The translations under genes and the position numbers were made by a program. Positions 1-6,411 of a DNA stretch of 17,840 nucleotides are shown here, one piece after another; position 1 is the stretch's first letter, and every line of letters starts with the position of its first letter. The stretch comes from Pseudomonadota bacterium. GTDB taxonomy: Bacteria > CALINM01. The DNA lies in assembly GCA_026415985.1 (NCBI GenBank), contig JAOAGA010000030.1, positions 1 to 17,840 of the forward strand, given 5' to 3'. The notes beneath the pieces were generated by a model. The model saw only the letters and a list, made by a program, of their open reading frames with translations, ran no database searches and was not told the DNA's origin.

Positions 1-809
1 GGATAGTCTTCCTTTCTTTTTAATATTTTTGAATTTTTTTCTTCTTCATCCTGAAAGATATTTTCATAATCAATTGGCTCAATAAGATCAAAATTTCTTT
101 CTTCAGAAATCTTTTTAAGGCCTAAAGAAAGACTGAGATGTGGGTTCTCACAGATTAGATTATTTTCTCCAAGTCTCTCACTGAAGGCATTTAGAAGAGC
201 TAAATTTTTAAATACCCCTCCGCAAAGCAAGATATTGCCTTCTGGCAAAGAACCTTTAAAAAGAACATCAATTATATTTTCAGCAAGGCTTTCACAAAGA
301 CCTGCAGAAATCTCTTCTTTTGTATAACCATCCTGCTGTAGATGAATTAGGTCGGTCTTTGCAAAAACTGAACATCGGGTGGAAACAGGAGGCTTTACCT
401 TTGCATTCAGTGCCCTTTTACCAAACTCATCAATGGTGTAACCTAACCTTTTTGCCTGTAGGTCAAGAAAAGAGCCCGTTCCGGAAGCACAGGTTGTATT
501 AAGTATGTGTCTTACATAATTTCCCTTTTCATCTAAATTTATTATAAAAAAGGAGCTTGCCCCAACATATAAAATGTGTCTTATCTCTTCATATGCCTTT
601 GCTAAACTTATCAGCACATAAAAGGGATGTAACCCCTTGTAATGAATGGAGTTTTTACCGGTAAATACTGCCTTTGATGAATCAATACCAAGGTCGTTCA
701 ATATTTTTTTAAACTCCCCTCTGTGGGGTGAATAAAATATCTCTTTTTCTTTATCGTCGATAACGGAGAGGTAAGAAGACCCGATGTCTACAAAAAAATT
801 ATAAGACAT
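1..809 (-). CDS. BadF/BadG/BcrA/BcrD-family ATPase, partial (C-terminal part beyond left edge)
   Basis: Translating the minus strand from the ATG at 809 gives 269 codons that stay open to the window edge. The protein belongs to the ASKHA ATPases that activate 2-hydroxyacyl-CoA dehydratases and ATP-dependent benzoyl-CoA reductases by ATP-driven electron transfer. Visible are a degenerate phosphate-1 motif (VDIGSS, residues 7-12), CASGTGSFLD (107-116), STRCSVFAKTDLIHLQQ (143-159) and a GGVFKN motif (197-202). Cys107 and Cys146 are 39 residues apart, as for the two cysteines of HgdC-type activators that hold a [4Fe-4S] cluster at the dimer interface. Stand-alone activators are about 260 residues; this one continues into a charged linker (about 235-269) without a stop. 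I therefore infer the N-terminal domain of one of the very large fused activase/dehydratase-like proteins, whose substrate is generally unknown. No Shine-Dalgarno sequence precedes the ATG; a TATAAG box lies 7 nt upstream. The family is certain; fusion and substrate are inferred. Confidence 0.88.
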   Translation of the reverse strand, partial: MSYNFFVDIGSSYLSVIDDKEKEIFYSPHRGEFKKILNDLGIDSSKAVFTGKNSIHYKGLHPFYVLISLAKAYEEIRHILYVGASSFFIINLDEKGNYVRHILNTTCASGTGSFLDLQAKRLGYTIDEFGKRALNAKVKPPVSTRCSVFAKTDLIHLQQDGYTKEEISAGLCESLAENIIDVLFKGSLPEGNILLCGGVFKNLALLNAFSERLGENNLICENPHLSLSLGLKKISEERNFDLIEPIDYENIFQDEEEKNSKILKRKEDY

Positions 810-816
810 ATAATAA

Positions 817-847
817 CTTATATAACAGAAAAATACATGGAATTCAA
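817..847 (-). promoter_or_regulatory. Possible promoter for the BadF-type ATPase gene, leaderless geometry
   Basis: On the minus strand TATAAG (822-817) ends 7 nt before the ATG at 809, and TTGAAT (847-842) lies 19 nt further upstream. This would put transcription start at about 810, so that the mRNA begins at the start codon. The gene has no Shine-Dalgarno sequence, which supports the reading. The long spacer and the AT-rich context keep confidence low. Confidence 0.35.
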
Positions 848-892
848 GTTATATATATCAAAGAGAGCCTGTAGTAAAAATAATAGAATCAG

Positions 893-2887
893 TTAGATTT
901 TAAAGTTTTGTAGCTCTTTTGTTAAGCTGTTTGTTCCCTCACCTAAGGTATCTATTGACTTTTTCATAATCTCAACTGTTTCTATCATTGTAGAGCCAAT
1001 ATTTTTCAGGCTATTTAAAGACTCATTGATGGATCTGCTTTTTTCATTTTGCATAATTATAGCGGTTGTAATCTCTTCAGCCTTTTTATATACGTTTTCT
1101 ATAACTTCTGATATTTGCTTACTACTTGATGATTGCTGGTCCGTAGATACCTTAAGACCCATAGCCAGATCTTTTAACTTTTCTATGGAAGATACTATAA
1201 AGGATGTGCTTTTTGAAAGCTCCTGTGTTGCAGTGAATATATGATCAATCTGATTCTTGATATCATTTACTGATTTTGTAATATTTGTAATACCTAAAGC
1301 CTGTTCAGTCGTTGCCTTTTGAATGGTTTTTGATTTTTCTGCCGATATGTTGGCATTCTCTAATATTTCAAGAAGGGTAGATCTTACTATTGACATAAGA
1401 TTTACACCTTCTTCTATACTTTCAAGAGAATTTTTTGTCATTGAGACACTTTTTTCTATATCTGACTGAACAGTTTCTATCATATCTTCTATCTCTTTTG
1501 TAGAAGCTGATGTTCTTTTAGACAGGTTTTTTATCTCCTCTGCTACCACAGAAAAACCTTTGCCCTGCTCTTGAGATTGTGCTGCGAGGATAGAGGCGTT
1601 AAGTGCAAGAAGGTTAGTATTATCAGCAATATCTGAGATTAATCCGACTATTCTTCCTATCTGGGAAGACTTTTCTCCTAATGTGCCAATTATAACTGAC
1701 AGGGCTTCCACATTCTTTTTGATATTTTCAAAACCTTTAATCGCGTTATCAAAGGATGTTATCCCCTTTTGAAGAATCAGGTTTCTGACCTTCTCAGACA
1801 AATCTGCAGATTCTAAGGTACTTTTTTCAACCTCTTTTATTGATGTGCTCATCTCTATAATAGATGCAGAAGTTGCTTCACTTGCGTTTGATATTACCTC
1901 GAGGCTCGACTCAATCTCTTTAACAGAAGATGCCATCTCTTCTATTGAAGAAGCAGTATTATAGGTATTTTTTGATAAAACATCGGCGCTTTCGGCAATA
2001 TTATTAATAGAGGCAGACATTTCATAACTTGAAGAGCTTGCATTATTTGCAGAGTTCTTCAAAAACTCTGATGAGTCAGATAAAATTCTTATGGCCTTAT
2101 TAATCTCTTCTATATTTGAAACATTTACCTCTATTGCCTTGTAAAGATCCTGAGATAGCTTCTCGGAGCTTTTTGCAGAACTGCTAAGACTTTTGGTAAC
2201 CTGAAAGACATCATCTGCTAACTTATTTATTTTAATAATTATGTTTTTTAGATAATCACCCAAGCTGTTGATGGAACTGGCCATCATTCCCACTTCATCT
2301 TCGCTGTCAAGATTAACGGTATTGGTGAGATCCCCCATAGCCATATTTGCTGAGATCTCGCTTATGTTTTTAATTGGCTTTATTACAAGTTTATCAACAA
2401 GTGTTCTCATTAAAACTGAAAACAAGATGAAGGAAATTGATATTGATATCAGGATAGTAATAACGCTTTTCTTAAGACTACGCTTTAAAGTATTATCATT
2501 AAACCCGATTTTTAAATATCCTAATTTAATACCGCTTTCACTTTTAATCTCGCTTTTAAGAACAAGATAGCTTTTTTCATTATCCGGCATTTTAGTGATT
2601 GGGTTATCCTGATCGTTATAATAAACAGCATAATCGACTTCATCGCTCTTTTTTATCTCATTAATGAAATTTTCAAGAGATTGGTAATCATAATTTGCAT
2701 AGAATGTGGCGCTTATTTTTGACAAATAATTAATCATCTCTTCTGCATTATGATGGACCGATTCTTTTGCAGACAGATAGCTATTTATTGTCATGGCAGA
2801 GCCTAAGATTATCATGAGAAAAAATACTATTGATAATGTGGGGACCTGAAATTTTAATCTCAGGCTCTTAGATATATTTTTATTCAT
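893..2887 (-). CDS. Methyl-accepting chemotaxis protein with long cytoplasmic hairpin
   Basis: This 664-residue chemoreceptor has a transmembrane helix at about 17-37, a periplasmic sensor of about 100 residues (38-140, probably a single Cache/PAS-like fold) and a second membrane helix at 141-163. A HAMP domain (about 165-215; PIKNI, GDL, EDEVG) and a long Ser/Ala/Glu-rich coiled coil follow. The signalling tip is at about 416-450 (ISDIADNTNLLALNAS and QGKGFSVVAEEIKNL). Each arm from HAMP or C-terminus to the tip is about 215-230 residues, near 31 heptads, much longer than in the E. coli receptors. The tip reads LNASILAAQSQE where most receptors have LNAAIEAARAGE. No C-terminal CheR/CheB pentapeptide is present. 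The gene lies 23 bp after the binding-protein gene and is probably co-transcribed with it, so that protein may present the ligand. Only a weak ribosome site (GGGGAG, about 15 nt upstream) is seen. Confidence 0.95.
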   Translation of the reverse strand: MNKNISKSLRLKFQVPTLSIVFFLMIILGSAMTINSYLSAKESVHHNAEEMINYLSKISATFYANYDYQSLENFINEIKKSDEVDYAVYYNDQDNPITKMPDNEKSYLVLKSEIKSESGIKLGYLKIGFNDNTLKRSLKKSVITILISISISFILFSVLMRTLVDKLVIKPIKNISEISANMAMGDLTNTVNLDSEDEVGMMASSINSLGDYLKNIIIKINKLADDVFQVTKSLSSSAKSSEKLSQDLYKAIEVNVSNIEEINKAIRILSDSSEFLKNSANNASSSSYEMSASINNIAESADVLSKNTYNTASSIEEMASSVKEIESSLEVISNASEATSASIIEMSTSIKEVEKSTLESADLSEKVRNLILQKGITSFDNAIKGFENIKKNVEALSVIIGTLGEKSSQIGRIVGLISDIADNTNLLALNASILAAQSQEQGKGFSVVAEEIKNLSKRTSASTKEIEDMIETVQSDIEKSVSMTKNSLESIEEGVNLMSIVRSTLLEILENANISAEKSKTIQKATTEQALGITNITKSVNDIKNQIDHIFTATQELSKSTSFIVSSIEKLKDLAMGLKVSTDQQSSSSKQISEVIENVYKKAEEITTAIIMQNEKSRSINESLNSLKNIGSTMIETVEIMKKSIDTLGEGTNSLTKELQNFKI

Positions 2888-2910
2888 GGATAAATATTTA
2901 AACTCCCCAT

Positions 2911-3750
2911 CTAAAATTTAAAATCAAAGTCCTTTTTAACCCCTGCCTTTTGCAATAGCCCCAGGGTATGTGAGAAATCCTTCTGAGTTGTTTTTATAAA
3001 ACCTTGAATATTCATCTGATTTTTAACCTCATTGGCAGATGGTGAGTTGTCATTCTTAATATTCAGTAAAATATTTGAAATTTTATCAACTAAATCCTTT
3101 TTTGTCTTTTTTGATACGATAAGGGTCATATCAGGGTTTTCACCTTTATCTTCACCTATTTTCTCTATATTGGGATATTTATCCTTATTCTTTTCCCAGA
3201 CAAGATTTTTAACTATTGCATAATCTGCTGCACCCCTCGATAGGGCATCAATGGCAGCGCCGTGATTTGCAGCAATCATAACATTAGCCTTTATATTTTT
3301 AATCCCCGGAATGGAATGGTAAAAAATCTCACCTGAAGAGGCAAGGGCACTGAAGATAACCTTTTTCCCGTCGAAAAACTTTGCAGTTCCGTCAAACTTT
3401 TGAGCACTCTTTTGACCTAATATTACAGCATGGTATGTAGATATGCCATCCTTGCTGACAGGTCTAAGTACCGGATATGCTACATCTTTGATAATCATTA
3501 TTCCCGCTACTCCAGAACCGCTAAACATGGCATCTGCCTCGCCGGCAGAAAACATCTTTGCAGCACTCTGATAATTTGGAGTGCCAACTAAATTTACATT
3601 GATATCTTTTGTTTTCAGATAATCCATCAGAGGCTTATATTTTTCTGCCGCCCCTTTATCATCTTGCATAATCAGTATTTTAAAATCAGCGGAAAAAGAA
3701 AGGCCTGCAAAAAGAACAATGAAAAGAACTGAAAATAATACCTTTTTCAT
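2911..3750 (-). CDS. PhnD-like periplasmic substrate-binding protein
   Basis: The product has 279 residues. It starts with a signal peptide (MKK, hydrophobic 4-18, probable cleavage near SFS-A at 20/21) and continues with a PhnD/phosphate-phosphite-phosphonate-type periplasmic binding fold. Typical traits are the early FKILI strand, the phrase YKPLMDYLK (38-46), and the segments MFSAGEADAMFSGSG and AAIDALSRGAADYAIV. No permease or ATPase gene follows; the next gene in the unit is a chemoreceptor. A role in sensing rather than uptake is therefore plausible, but the ligand cannot be read from sequence and this superfamily is broad. The ATG at 3750 is preceded by AGGGGGG, a good ribosome site, and by a consensus-like promoter. 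Family assignment is confident; substrate and function are not. Confidence 0.85.
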   Translation of the reverse strand: MKKVLFSVLFIVLFAGLSFSADFKILIMQDDKGAAEKYKPLMDYLKTKDINVNLVGTPNYQSAAKMFSAGEADAMFSGSGVAGIMIIKDVAYPVLRPVSKDGISTYHAVILGQKSAQKFDGTAKFFDGKKVIFSALASSGEIFYHSIPGIKNIKANVMIAANHGAAIDALSRGAADYAIVKNLVWEKNKDKYPNIEKIGEDKGENPDMTLIVSKKTKKDLVDKISNILLNIKNDNSPSANEVKNQMNIQGFIKTTQKDFSHTLGLLQKAGVKKDFDFKF

Positions 3751-3776
3751 AAACCCCCCTAAATTTATTTTCTTTA

Positions 3777-3805
3777 ATTATATATCCGTTAAATTCTTAA
3801 TTCAA
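3777..3805 (-). promoter_or_regulatory. Sigma-70-type promoter of the binding protein-chemoreceptor unit
   Basis: On the minus strand TTGAAT (3805-3800) and TATAAT (3782-3777) are separated by exactly 17 nt. Transcription would start near 3770, leaving a leader of about 20 nt with a strong ribosome site. The -35 box lies inside a pair of direct repeats, which suggests control at this site. Confidence 0.6.
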
Positions 3806-3819
3806 TTTTTAATTCAATT
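3797..3819. repeat. Two direct repeats of an 11-bp motif over the promoter
   Basis: TTAATTCAATT occurs at 3797-3807 and again at 3809-3819, a 12-bp period, and is followed by a further TTAA at 3821. The left copy overlaps the -35 box of the minus-strand promoter. The arrangement resembles a site for a regulator that binds in tandem, but an AT-rich chance repeat is possible. Confidence 0.5.
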
Positions 3820-3857
3820 CTTAATGCTAATACTTAAGACCCGGGTGGTTATTTTTT

Positions 3858-3872
3858 ACCGTAGTCTATGGT
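3858..3872. promoter_or_regulatory. Candidate activator site (inverted repeat) upstream of the sigma-54 promoter
   Basis: ACCGTAGTCTATGGT is a near-perfect inverted repeat: 7-bp arms with one mismatch around a central T. Its centre lies about 109 bp upstream of the predicted start of the polyferredoxin operon, the usual distance for upstream sites of sigma-54 activators. A second palindrome, ACCCGGGT, is at 3839-3846. The role is inferred from position and symmetry only. Confidence 0.4.
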
Positions 3873-3946
3873 CATAATTCATCAAAAAAATCTATCTTTC
3901 AAAGAACATATATATTGTAAACAATTGTAATAAAAGGATATTATAA

Positions 3947-3963
3947 TTGGCATAGAGGTTGCA
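3947..3963 (+). promoter_or_regulatory. Sigma-54 (-24/-12) promoter of the aromatic-acid operon
   Basis: TTGGCATAGAGGTTGCA has the invariant GG (3949-3950) and GC (3961-3962) separated by exactly 10 nt, and its flanks match the YTGGCA-N6-TTGCW consensus. Transcription would start near 3974, leaving about 17 nt of leader that just retains the AGGAGG ribosome site at 3975-3980. Such promoters need an NtrC-type activator; none is encoded in the window. An overlapping TATAAT (3942-3947) has no matching -35 box. Confidence 0.65.
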
Positions 3964-3990
3964 AAACGCCCTAAAGGAGGGATCTAATTC

Positions 3991-4371
3991 GTGAAAATAA
4001 AAGTTATTAAAGAGAAGTGTACCGCCTGTGGTCTCTGCGAAAATATCTGTAGCCTTACCCATACAGGCACAGTTAATAAAAAAAGGTCTGCCATAAGAAT
4101 TTTTATGGATGATTTAGGCGATAGTATCCACACCCCTTTATTGTGTCTTCAGTGCAAAAAGATGAAATGTTTAGAGGCTGAAAATCTATCTGAAACTGAG
4201 ATAACTGAAGAGAAAAAAAAGTTTCTCTGGGAAAATCTTTTGAGAGCAAGTAATTGTCCCTTTAATGGCTGTTTTGCACATGAAGGAAAGGTCTATCATT
4301 GTAATCTTTGTGACGGAGACCCTCAGTGTGTCAAGGTATGTACAAACTCTGCTTTAATTTTAATTGATTAA
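3991..4371 (+). CDS. Polyferredoxin-like [4Fe-4S] protein, first gene of the aromatic operon
   Basis: This small (126-residue) iron-sulfur protein has 13 cysteines: CTACGLCENIC at 10-20, CLQCKKMKC at 52-60, C89 and C94, and C104/C107/C113/C117. The pattern is that of HycB/DMSO-reductase-B-like electron carriers and can hold three [4Fe-4S] clusters. Such subunits serve aldehyde ferredoxin oxidoreductases and, in obligate anaerobes, the BamC subunit of the tungsten-type benzoyl-CoA reductase. BamC as I recall it is somewhat larger and sits next to bamB, which is absent here. It may thus carry electrons for benzoyl-CoA reduction or for Had/acyl-CoA oxidation elsewhere. The start is GTG at 3991, placed 10 nt after AAAGGAGG. 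The thiolase gene follows after about 15 nt. The iron-sulfur role is clear; the partner is inferred. Confidence 0.85.
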   Translation: MKIKVIKEKCTACGLCENICSLTHTGTVNKKRSAIRIFMDDLGDSIHTPLLCLQCKKMKCLEAENLSETEITEEKKKFLWENLLRASNCPFNGCFAHEGKVYHCNLCDGDPQCVKVCTNSALILID

Positions 4372-4386
4372 AATAAGGAGATGGAA

Positions 4387-5577
4387 ATGAAGGAAAGTTA
4401 TAGTGATGTTGTTTTTGTATCTGCGGTAAGAAGTCCCATGGGCAAATTTGGTGGAACCCTCAGGGATATGCCTGTTTACGAACTTGGTGGTTATGTAATA
4501 AAAGAGGCACTTAGCAGAGCAGGGCTAAAGGGCGATGAACTTGATGAAGCGATAATAGGAAACTGCAGGCAAGCAGGAAACGGACCCAACCCTGCAAGAA
4601 GCGCAATTTTATTAGGGGGAATTGATAAAAAAATTCCTGCTAATACTGTTAATATGGCCTGTCCTTCCGGTATGTTAACAATTCTTTATGCCATTAGATC
4701 TATTATTGACGGTACAAAGATTGTTCTTTGCGGTGGTATGGAAAGTATGAGCACTATTCCTTATCTCTTAAAAAATGTACGGTGGGAAGGGTTTAAGATG
4801 GGAGATAAGGTTTTAATGGATGGTTGGGGAGATAGCGTAGACCCAATAATTAATATGGGGATGGGACAAACCGCAGAGAATTTAGTAGAGAAGTACGGCC
4901 TAACTCGAGAAGAGCTTGATCAGTTTGCAGTAGAAAGCCATCAAAAGGCGGGCAGGGCAAAAAAGGAAGGGTGGTTTAAAGAAGAAATTGTTCCAATACC
5001 TGTGAAAACAAAAGATAAAGGCGAAATAATATTTTCAGAAGATGAGTCAATAAGAGAGGATACCTCTCTCGATAAAATGGCCAAGATCCCCCCTGCCTTC
5101 AAAAAGGGTGGCTGTGTAACAGCGGGAAACTCCTGCGGGCTTACAGATGGTTCCGCAATGCTCGTTGCTATGCGCAGAGATGTTGCCAGATCATTGGGAT
5201 TAACACCTCTTTTTTCAGTTGTAAGCTTTGCACAGACAGCCTGTGAGAATGCCTTTATGGGAGAAGGCCCCGGTTACTCAATACCAATGGTTTTAGAAAA
5301 AGCCCGATTATCTCTTGAAGATATTGATTTGATAGAGGTTAACGAAGCATTTGCAGCCCAGATGGTTGTAAACGAGAGGATGCTTAATTGGGATAGAAGC
5401 AAGGTAAACATTACCGGTGGAGCAATTGCTTTGGGACATCCAACCGGTTGCAGTGGTGCGAGAATAGTTGTAACGCTTTATCATAATTTAAAAAGATTAA
5501 ACAAAGAGCTTGGCGTTGCGGGTATCTGCGGGGCAGGAGGAGTTACTACTGCCTGCGTTATAAAAAGAGAAGGATGA
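4387..5577 (+). CDS. Thiolase (acetyl-CoA acyltransferase)
   Basis: A thiolase of 396 residues (398 if counted from the in-frame ATG at 4381; numbering below uses that ATG). It cleaves a 3-oxoacyl-CoA with CoA, or condenses two acyl-CoAs. The nucleophilic cysteine is C94 in NMACPSGM, the NEAF motif is at 321-324, the catalytic histidine is H353 in GGAIALGHPTGCSGARI, and C383 lies in GICGAGG. The CPSGM around the nucleophile differs from the common CGSG(L/M), so substrate preference may be special. In this operon the likely step is cleavage of 3-oxopimeloyl-CoA to glutaryl-CoA and acetyl-CoA. I chose ATG 4387 because AAGGAG (4375-4380) touches ATG 4381 but stands 6 nt before 4387. Fold and activity class are certain; the substrate is inferred from neighbours. 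Confidence 0.93.
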   Translation: MKESYSDVVFVSAVRSPMGKFGGTLRDMPVYELGGYVIKEALSRAGLKGDELDEAIIGNCRQAGNGPNPARSAILLGGIDKKIPANTVNMACPSGMLTILYAIRSIIDGTKIVLCGGMESMSTIPYLLKNVRWEGFKMGDKVLMDGWGDSVDPIINMGMGQTAENLVEKYGLTREELDQFAVESHQKAGRAKKEGWFKEEIVPIPVKTKDKGEIIFSEDESIREDTSLDKMAKIPPAFKKGGCVTAGNSCGLTDGSAMLVAMRRDVARSLGLTPLFSVVSFAQTACENAFMGEGPGYSIPMVLEKARLSLEDIDLIEVNEAFAAQMVVNERMLNWDRSKVNITGGAIALGHPTGCSGARIVVTLYHNLKRLNKELGVAGICGAGGVTTACVIKREG

Positions 5578-5614
5578 CATTTACATAACACAGTAATTAA
5601 AAGGAGGGATAAAA

Positions 5615-6361
5615 ATGATTGATTTAAAAGGAAAGGTTGCTCTCATTACCGGTGGATCAAGAGGAATTGGTGCCGAAATTGTAAAAACATTGGCAAGATG
5701 CGGTGCAGATGTGGCTTTTAATTATGTAAAAAGTGAGGAAAAGGCCATCTCATTGAAAAAAGATATAGAAAAGATGGGTAGTAAGGTTTTTATATACAAA
5801 TGCGATGTTGTTGAATATGGTGATGCAGAAAATATGGTAAAAGAAGTTGTTGCAAACTTAGGGGGGCTACACATACTTGTCTGCAATGCAGGAGTGAACT
5901 GGGATGGAGTTTTATGGAAGATGACACCGGAGCAGTGGCATAGGGTTATTTCTGTTGATTTAACCGGCACATTTAATTTTATGAGAGCGGTAGCTCCGAT
6001 ATTTAAGGATCAAGGCTATGGAAAGATTGTCAATATAACCTCTATAAACGGGCTAAGAGGAAAGTTTGGTCAGACAAACTACTCTGCAGCAAAATCAGGA
6101 GTCCACGGACTTACCAAGGCAGCAGCCAAGGATTTAGGAAAGTTTGGTGTTAACGTAAATGCCATTGCTCCCGGATTTATATTAACGGAAATGGGTGAAT
6201 CAATGCCCGATGAGTTTAAAAAAATTGCTATTGAAGAAAGCGCCTTAAAGAGAGCGGGACTACCCGAAGATGTGGCAAATCTTACCGCCTTCCTCGCCTC
6301 AGATTTGGCTAAACATATAACCGGTGAGATAATCAAGGTTGACGGCGGACAATATATATAA
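5615..6361 (+). CDS. Short-chain dehydrogenase, FabG-like; probable 3-hydroxyacyl-CoA dehydrogenase
   Basis: A 248-residue classical short-chain dehydrogenase. It shows the cofactor motif TGGSRGIG (12-19), NAG (91-93), the catalytic Ser143, Tyr156 and Lys160 (YSAAK), and the PGFI(L)T segment after 186. It closely resembles FabG, the 3-oxoacyl-ACP reductase. Lying between a thiolase and Dch/Had, it more likely oxidises a 3-hydroxyacyl-CoA such as 3-hydroxypimeloyl-CoA, but a reductive role in lipid or hydroxybutyrate metabolism is possible. AAGGAGGG stands in front of the ATG. A 7-bp hairpin follows its stop codon. Confidence 0.9.
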   Translation: MIDLKGKVALITGGSRGIGAEIVKTLARCGADVAFNYVKSEEKAISLKKDIEKMGSKVFIYKCDVVEYGDAENMVKEVVANLGGLHILVCNAGVNWDGVLWKMTPEQWHRVISVDLTGTFNFMRAVAPIFKDQGYGKIVNITSINGLRGKFGQTNYSAAKSGVHGLTKAAAKDLGKFGVNVNAIAPGFILTEMGESMPDEFKKIAIEESALKRAGLPEDVANLTAFLASDLAKHITGEIIKVDGGQYI

Positions 6362-6368
6362 TACTACT

Positions 6369-6390
6369 CCTACGGTTTACAACCCGTAGG
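6369..6390 (+). other. Intercistronic stem-loop between the dehydrogenase and dch
   Basis: CCTACGG (6369-6375) and CCGTAGG (6384-6390) pair perfectly around an 8-nt loop, 7 bp after the preceding stop codon and 7 nt before the dch ribosome site (AAGGAGGG, 6398-6405). No U-run follows, so it is not a standard terminator. It could stabilise or mark a processing point in the polycistronic mRNA. Confidence 0.55.
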
Positions 6391-6411
6391 GATTTTCAAG
6401 GAGGGAAGATC

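Noticed and set aside
320-502. Plus-strand open frame of 60 codons
   Set aside because: It is antisense to the conserved catalytic part of the BadF-type ATPase and has no features of its own.
1-809. Calling the left-edge gene bcrA/bcrD or badF/badG of benzoyl-CoA reductase
   Set aside because: The sequence resembles the large fused activase type more than the reductase subunits, and no other reductase genes lie beside it.
820-855. ATAACTT...AAGTTAT inverted repeat between the chemoreceptor and BadF-type genes as a terminator
   Set aside because: The arms are only 7 bp and nearly all A-T, the loop is long and no U-run follows on the transcribed strand.
3912-3931. ATTGTAAACAATTGTAAT region as a defined operator
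   Set aside because: It contains the palindrome ACAATTGT, but short A/T palindromes are frequent here and the match to any known operator is weak.
3942-3947. TATAAT just upstream of the polyferredoxin gene as a sigma-70 promoter
   Set aside because: No acceptable -35 box lies 15-19 nt upstream; the only TTG-containing hexamer, TTGTAA, is 21 nt away. The overlapping -24/-12 element fits much better.
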